DNA of 64,000 nucleotides. Origin: Diphasiastrum complanatum. Lineage: Eukaryota; Streptophyta; Lycopodiopsida; Lycopodiales; Lycopodiaceae. Made by a program: the position numbers and the translations under genes. Below, one piece after another: positions 57,501 through 64,000 of the stretch. The DNA lies in contig CM055097.1 in assembly GCA_029204225.1 (NCBI GenBank), positions 31,404,633-31,468,632 of the forward strand, in the 5' to 3' direction. A model generated the notes under the pieces. The model had not been told where the DNA came from and did no database searches. It saw nothing but the letters and a program-made list of their open reading frames with translations. The number at the start of each line of letters is the position of its first letter. Position 1 is the first letter of the stretch.

Positions 57501-58389
57501 CAATTGACAATGGAATCAGTTGTAGACCATGTACAACAGGGAAACCTTTTCACATGTGAAAATCGTCGAAGCTCACAAGGAATTGTTGCATAGTTTACAC
57601 CCATACATAATTTGTTGCATGTTTTGAAAATTTGTAATATTTTATAAACTCTATAATATCTGATGCATAGAGAGGAAAGACTTTGGCATACTTCAATTAC
57701 TCATACAAACGTGCACGACTATGGTGGCAATATCTGTTACTCAAACTACCATACTCAATTCAACCACGTTCATCTAGAATCCCCTCGATCCCAGATTCAT
57801 ATCACCAAATAATACAAATGGCATGAGGAAATATAGATGTATTGGATTGCCATTTTGCGTCCCATTCAATGACCATCATTTTGGACTGTTTAATGGTTAT
57901 ACACAATGCTGAGGTTTTAGGACAAGTGCAAAATGGTCCTAGAACCTTGTTTTGTAATTACTAATCAAGGCCAGCTAACCCCAAAAAAAATGTCATTCAT
58001 TATGCATGGACCAAGTTCTTGTACGTTTAGGGATGGATGTTTTGGGAGAGCACCATCGCAAGGACCCAAAAAAACAATTCTGATTTCAATGATTATAGAA
58101 ACATTGTCAAAGATGAGAAAGGAAATATTGTCATGACTAGAATGATAATCTAGCTGTGATTTGTTTTTGTAAGGACTTGTTTATGCTTTGGGAAAAACAA
58201 GACCAAGATTACAATATGTATTCGTCATAAACATCACATTTTGTCAAGGATGGCAAGCGTAGGCTTGGGTGAGCCTTAAGAAAAAATTGAAAGCACAATA
58301 ATTTTAACCTTTTTTGTTTCTCACAACAAAGGGAGACAAACAAAATCCTGGATGGTCTTTTGGAACAAATATTCAAAATCAAGAGAAGA
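57501..58389. other. Intergenic stretch without recognised gene
   Basis: Short frames only. It may include the interior of the third hAT-like copy. Confidence 0.35.
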
Positions 58390-58397
58390 GGGGTAAC

Positions 58398-59236
58398 CCT
58401 AGAAGCCCGTTCCGACCCTTTTGGGTCGGAACATACAGTACATTCCGTTCCGTACGTTCCAGAACGTACTGGGTCGGAACGAGTTAGTGTAATTAAAAAA
58501 AAAATTGATATATGACCCTGCTGGCCCGCGACTTCTGCATTTCACAGATAGCGAGTTGTCATACTTCTAACGAAGAAGAAAATAAATTGCTACAACAGGG
58601 CAGCGGCAGCAGAGCTCGTCCAAACATGAAGAATAATCATTCACAAGGAAAAGTTCTGCTCTGCTAGATTTTGCGAGGACAGGAAGGTGCCATGGAAGCC
58701 ATAAGGTACTCTGGAAGGAAGCTTCACGGAGGCAATGAGCTCCAGCGATGGTGAGCTTGCGTCCAAGACCAGAAGCTCTGATTGCTCTGTTTTCTCATTG
58801 TGGCGGAAAGAAAGCAGGAAGCCATCGTCCTCGGCAGCTGTCTCATCATTACCATCTCGAGGAACAAAGAAAGGACACCACCTTATCTTCTGGATCTTTG
58901 CCAGGGAATTCAAGATCCACCTTGGCAATTCCAGAAACTTTGGCCATGGCTCGGCTATGGCGAGATAAGCATAGCGGCTTTTCTTACCTAGAAAGCGGCG
59001 ATTCACTTGGCCAGCCTCTAGTTTCACGTTTGCAATCTTGTGCCTTGTGGACGATCCTGTTGTGTGTTCAATCTTATCTCACACAAGATGCTCCTCAATT
59101 CACACAAGATGCTCCTCAAGCTTCTCTAGATATTAACTCTCATGATATGGTTTTTTTTTCCTTGTAAAAAAAACGTATTTTTTTTCGAGGGTCCCGTGTT
59201 CCGGAACGCGTTCCGTTCCGGAATGGGCAACTAAGG
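58398..59236 (+). mobile_element. hAT-like element B carrying a dioxygenase gene fragment
   Basis: It starts CCTAGAAGCCCGTTCCG and ends CGGAATGGGCAACTAAGG, flanked by the 8-bp duplication GGGGTAAC at 58390-58397 and 59237-59244. The termini and subterminal palindromes match element A. In the middle lies a reverse-oriented fragment of a carotenoid cleavage dioxygenase gene in place of element A's interior. No transposase is present. An 8-bp duplication and short inverted ends fit the hAT superfamily, and the captured fragment makes it a Pack-type element. Confidence 0.8.
58641..59040 (-). pseudogene. C-terminal fragment of NCED/carotenoid cleavage dioxygenase
   Basis: The minus-strand frame reads FLGKKSRYAYLAIAEPWPKF, then PFFVPRDGND, AEDDGFLLSFRHNEKTEQSE and LPSRVPYGFHGTFL. 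These are the C-terminal blocks of 9-cis-epoxycarotenoid dioxygenases and CCD4-like enzymes, which cleave carotenoids in plastids and supply the abscisic acid precursor. Between PKFLEL and PFFVP the frame is out of register: a neighbouring frame gives KVDLEFPGKDPEDKVVSF, which fits better, so two compensating shifts are likely. Only about 130 of some 600 residues are present, without the N-terminal half and most iron-binding histidines. It lies entirely inside hAT-like element B. Confidence 0.85.
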
Positions 59237-59925
59237 GGGGTAACATATGGGTTGAATTTGTAAAATATCGTTCATGTTTTGTTGAATCTCAATTGCTATG
59301 TATTTGAAGTACAATATATGTTTTGTATTGTTATTCATTATTAACATTGACTTGTGGATGCAGATGTAGCTCAATGATTATGAGTGAAAAATTTTCTTCA
59401 ATAATGAGAGTGAAATATCTCCAATGAGGAGTATTGCAGCAAATTTAGTTATGCGCATCTCTATTTTGCAAATTATCTCGAATCACTCTAAAGTAAATAT
59501 GATTTATTGACTATTGTCTCTTCTATTTATTTAAATGAAATATGTTAATTTAATCAATCAGAATTGCCAATGTTTTCTGGATTTGTAGAGAGGATCCACA
59601 TCGAATCAAGGTTGAGGGAACATAGAAGAACAAGCGACAATGTCAGAGGGTGTGGGCGGATATGGCTAAAGAGTGATGAGGACTTCGATAGTGACTTGAA
59701 TTCAATCGATGATGATTATGAGTTATGTATCAATGTTTATATATTCCTAATACATACTGTAATGGAGAAAAAAGAATTGCACATTGTGTAAATTTTCTAT
59801 AAGTAAAAACCTCTTTCATATGCAAGTTTGCTTTTGAGGCAAAATAGAGCACTCTTTATTTCCATTGATGCAATTAATGTTTTTCAATGTGATGTATTTA
59901 ATGGTTTATTTGATGATGCATCAAG
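59237..59925. other. Intergenic AT-rich stretch
   Basis: A 75-codon frame at 59564-59791 is acidic near its end (DEDFDSDLNSIDDDYE) but matches nothing I recognise. No other feature. Confidence 0.35.
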
Positions 59926-59929
59926 TTCA

Positions 59930-60950
59930 TCTTTTTATCTTTTATGAAATCTATCAATCTTATTAAAATCTACCCATACTTCTATAAATTACTCATTTTT
60001 TCGGTTCTTCTTTCAAATCTTTAATCACTCCAAATATCAAAACTATCCATCCACTGAATCCCTTTATCAATATATCAAAAAATCAATCCATTTTCTAATA
60101 TTTGTCCATCCACCAAATGCTTAATCGAATTATCTATCATATTTTTTCTCAATCCATCTGTAAAAAACATCCATGTATTTAACCATTCATCTAGTTCTTT
60201 ACCCAATTATGAAGTCTCATCGTGTGGAGGGGGGGTTAACTTCGTTAGCTTGGCATCCAAAGCTTATTTGGTCCCAAGTTCAAACCTCCCTTGGAAACCA
60301 AGATGCATATTTGAAGTCTTTAATTATTCTATATATCAAACCTCAAAAAAAAAATTTCTTGAGAAAAATACATCAATCAGTTAACCAAATTTACCTATGT
60401 TATTAGTCTCTTTAGCTTTGAATCTTCATGTTCTTTTCACTTGAGATTTGATTGTTCTTCTTTTATACAATTGTTCTTTTTTCAGATCAATCGACTTGTT
60501 TCTATCCACCTATTAAATTCATCAAACAATCAATCCATGTGTCAAGGCAATCTTATCATCTTTTTGAAATCTATCCATCTTTCTAGAATTCATGTGCCAA
60601 ATTTATTTGTTTATCTATATAGAAAAGTTCTATTCGATCCATTTTTCAAAATGTGCATTCACCAAGTCATGAAAACCATCCATCCAGCCAATAAATAATC
60701 AATCATTTCTTGAAATCTATCCTTCTTTTTAAAATCCATCTATAAATTTCTTGATCAATCCATCTATTCTAACTACCCATTCATCAGATATTCAAGCAGT
60801 TCATCCATCAACTCATCAAACAATCAATCCATTTTGAAAATCTTTCAATCTTTTTACGATCCATCCACCAGATCCTTCATCAACCCAGTTACCAAATCTC
60901 TAACCAATACGTATATTAAAAACATATATATATATTTTCAAAACCATTCA
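59930..60950. repeat. Degenerate CCATC/AATCAATC-type repeat field
   Basis: Variants of AATCCATCCATC, ATCAATCCAT and TCATCAA recur dozens of times across about 1 kb at irregular spacing. This looks like an old, diverged short-period tandem array. It is non-coding. Confidence 0.65.
60215..60300 (+). repeat. Possible SINE (tRNA-like A and B boxes)
   Basis: TTAGCTTGGCA resembles an RNA polymerase III A box and, about 32 bases on, AAGTTCAAACCTCC resembles a B box. The segment is GC-richer than its surroundings. No poly-A tail or target duplication was identified, so this is weak. Confidence 0.25.
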
Positions 60951-61789
60951 CCTTTATTTTACAAAATTTGACAAGGCTAAAATAAATCAACCAAGCATGA
61001 AAATATCTTTTGCTTGATTACACCTTAATTTATGCTTTGACATCAATTGTATTGAGACCAAAACCCACATTAATTCAAGAGATTTCTCATCTTGAAGCAT
61101 CATTCAACTTTGTTCATAGAAAAATTGAATTCGTCACCTTATGATACTTGGGGTGAACTCTTTTGGATGTCCAAATTTTTCACGAACAAGTTTTTCCTCA
61201 AATTTCTCTCAGTCATAGAGCTATGTCTCTAGCTAGAAACAACTGTGTTGGGAATTAGCGTAAAACAAATGCAATTGACTTAAAGAGTTCTAATCGCCTA
61301 GAAGGTCTTGTAACTTAGTATCAATTTAGGCAAATAGATTTATAATATTGTCGATAAGTGTCTATGACAACCATGCTTACAATTCATCTAAGGTGACTAA
61401 GACAACCATCAATTGTAGCTAACGATTTGTTGTTAATTCTTGCAAGTAGTAGTGAAAGCATAATGATGGTTCATGCATTAATAATATAGCATATTATACT
61501 TCATTAATAACAACATTTGTGATGTTAGAACATGCAAGGATCATTTTGATAAATATAGATCAGAACTACTTAGTAGCTTTGTAGATGAAAGAATATTACA
61601 ACAAGAACATGTGTAGAGATTGTAGATGAGAGTGCGCGTAGGAGGGTGTTATTCTTTTTTCTTGCTATTGACTAATAGTATAGAGTTAAGTGGTGGGATC
61701 AATATCTTAATCTATTGTTAACAACATAAGTCACCATCTCTGCTATTTTGAACTATTGAAGTGCGATTGTGAAGCTCGAACATGACTGT
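60951..61789. other. AT-rich intergenic DNA
   Basis: No gene, element end or repeat structure recognised. Confidence 0.35.
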
Positions 61790-62010
61790 GACCTTGAATT
61801 GAATAGGTGTTGGTTCAAATCGAACATCGACTCAAAATGACACGAATATGTATGTTGGGTCAAGTCGATTGCAGTTTAGAATATCAAGTCGACTCGACTT
61901 GACTCAAATATTTGTCAAGTCGAGTCAAACATTGGCTGACTCAAATATTTGGCGAGTCAAGGGTCGATTCGAACATTGGCGAGTTGAGTCTCGAGTGTCA
62001 CGATTCTATT
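61790..62010. repeat. Degenerate ACTCGACT / GAGTCAAAT repeats
   Basis: GACTCGACTTGACTCAAATA, GTCGAGTCAAACATTGGC, GGCGAGTCAAGGGTCG and GGCGAGTTGAGTCTCGAGT follow one another at about 20-35 base spacing. They form a small, diverged tandem array with internal inverted symmetry. Confidence 0.55.
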
Positions 62011-64000
62011 TCCATTATTAAACAAAACAATTTCTAATAGAGAAGTCACTCTAGTCACATTAGCAATCTACCTTATTATATATGCTAAGTAAATAACAAA
62101 GCTCTTTATTCATTAAAAAAATATTCTCTATCTAAATGTCTGTGCATCTTTTACTTTTAAATAACCATGTATGTAGTCTTAGCAGACACTTCAAAGATTT
62201 TTCAAGTATATTTACTAGGGCTTCAACTTTGATATGGCTCTTCTTCTTTTGTTTTATTTTCTTACTTTTATTTTTGTGCCTTTATTTTGAGAGTCATCGT
62301 TATTTTCAAGTGTGACCATGTAATTTTATATCATCGCTACATTTTTAGAACTATCTATTTTAAAATTCCTATATGACCATAGCAATTTTCATCAAATAAA
62401 AGTTTGATTTGGAGGTTTTTTGAAGTTCATATGGGCATCAAAGGTTTCCTATGTCAAGTGATGAAATGTATTGTCTAAATTAGCAAACTTGAAGGCATCA
62501 TTTATAATAAATACCAACAACAATTTCAACAAAGATGTAAATCTAACTAGTTCCAACCATGATTATGTTGCACCTATCTCAATTTGCTAGAAGATGGAAA
62601 ATTATTTCTAACGTTTTGCCCCATGTGAGACTAACCAAATGAAATAGGATATTGGCTTTGTGTGAAACTAAGCTATAATTGTCAAAACAACTCTTTAAGA
62701 GTTTTCAACATCAAAGAATATCAAGTACTATCGAAAGCAAGAAGATTTTGATATAGTTTCAAACTAATAGACCTCAAAGACTGGTCAACCCTAAAATAGC
62801 ATGGATGTAATGACCAACAATGGAAATTGTCCATAGCATTCCGATAAGATCATTATAGTTACTTGATAAACGCTTGCTCGTACAAAGTAGGTTACAATAT
62901 GAAAGAAAATTAATTTTAAAGTGGTGAAGATTGTGGAGCAACTAGACCTAGTAGATGAGATAAAAATTGTTGAGAAATAGAGGTACTTGCAAGACATGAA
63001 GGAGATAGTGAGCAAAGGCGAATTAATTAGACTCATCAATAAGCATTTTAGATAGTTTAATTACAAGAATATTCTATATAAAATAAATAAGCATTGAACA
63101 CTTCTTGCCACTTATCTTAAATAAAATACGAGTTTCTATTATGTGGATGAGTGTACCATGTTTGCGTGATGAATGATAGTTGTAAGCTCATTCAAGGCTG
63201 AACTCCTAATTCTTAGAATAACTAAGTAGTGAACTCTTGATTCTTTCATTGGAAAAGCAAGAAAAAAAACAAAAAATGCAAGAGATTGGAGTATTGTGTA
63301 GAAGTGGCACCAGATTTCTTAATGCTAGAATAGTTAGCAGCTATGAAATGAAGTTGACTTTTTTTGTTGTTAGGGTTGCACAAATCCTAACCACAAACAA
63401 TTATGTGATAACCATTTTTAATTGCAAAAATTGCAATAAAAAGTACTCTTGTTTATCACAAACAATACTTGAGGCTATTACAGGTAAAAAAAAACTTTCT
63501 ATAAGAACTTTGAGAAAAACTTTCATAGATTTTAGAGATCACTCACCAACTTGGAGAAGATCCTATAGACCATATAAAAAAAACCATAACTAGATGCCGA
63601 ATTCAACATTTAGAAAATTTTTAATTATTGATTGGTTGGTTACATAGATTCATTGAATCTCTAAGGTAGTTGGGCCGATAGAGAATTTTTGAATTATCTA
63701 AAAGTGTTGAATTTCTAAACTAGAGGCACTGTGGAGGTTTAGTTTTGTTACATGAAGCAAGTTTTGTGGTTCTAATAGTTCTTCTCATTCTAACAATAAG
63801 TGTTAGTTAGAAGTTGAACCGAGATTGTCTTGCAAAGTGATTGGAAAAGGTCAAAAAAGGGTTGAAAAGATGGTATTGGTTATTTGATGGAGTTGCAAGG
63901 AAACATCGAGAGGCTAGCGAGTTGGGTGTCTAATTCTTTTTGGATTGTACATAAAAAATAAAATTGTGTTGAGTTGTGTGGATGTGAACTTGATATGTAA
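62011..64000. other. AT-rich intergenic DNA to window end
   Basis: The longest frame (63237-63593, 118 codons, lysine-rich, with CKNCNKKYSC) matches no family I recognise, and its base composition is like that of its surroundings. No gene is called. Confidence 0.35.

Noticed and set aside
63237-63593. A 118-residue gene with CxxC pairs
   Set aside because: No family recognised, composition equals the surrounding AT-rich DNA and there is no supporting context.

Overview
This is a repeat-rich window of a land-plant nuclear genome. Spliced exons, plant-type Ty1/copia and Ty3/gypsy elements, an L1-like LINE, CACTA, Helitron and hAT-like remnants and long (AG)n arrays all point that way. The organism cannot be named from sequence alone; introns of many kilobases packed with transposons suggest a large genome such as a fern, lycophyte or gymnosperm. 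No rRNA, tRNA, CRISPR or bacterial operon was seen.

The one recognisable host gene runs left to right from about 21.9 to 54.9 kb. It is a ribonuclease II/R family (RNB domain) exoribonuclease resembling plant organellar RNR1. Nine consecutive exons (42156-54889) join in frame through GT/AG sites and give 544 residues to a stop codon. Two tentative N-terminal exons lie at 21908-22141 and 23053-23208. About 100 or more residues of the usual protein between 23.2 and 42.1 kb were not found.

Region by region: 1-10.4 kb holds a duplicated non-coding block, a broken Helitron helicase whose C-terminal part lies 5 kb away on the opposite strand, and a decayed copia element between them. 10.9-11.2 kb is a long (AG)n array. 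12.7-16.5 kb is a decayed copia element with about 256-bp LTRs. 17-19.3 kb is a gypsy fragment carrying only gag/protease. 19.5-20.5 kb is a CACTA transposase remnant. 23.5-38.8 kb is a nest: a 14.8-kb Tat-like gypsy element on the minus strand sits inside an LTR of a chromovirus-like gypsy element, with a clean TGATG target duplication. 38.8-53.3 kb alternates host exons with chromovirus pieces and two LINE copies on the minus strand. 55.4-59.2 kb holds two related elements with 8-bp target duplications (hAT-like); one carries the C-terminal coding region of a 9-cis-epoxycarotenoid/carotenoid cleavage dioxygenase. 59.2-64 kb is AT-rich with degenerate CCATC-type and ACTCGACT-type repeats and no recognised gene.

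The most interesting items are the gene-fragment-carrying hAT-like family, the unusual domain order of the Tat-like element (archaeal-type RNase H and a coiled-coil ORF downstream of integrase; primer site matching tRNA-Gly), and an RNR1 gene that keeps intact exons despite repeated insertion into its introns.
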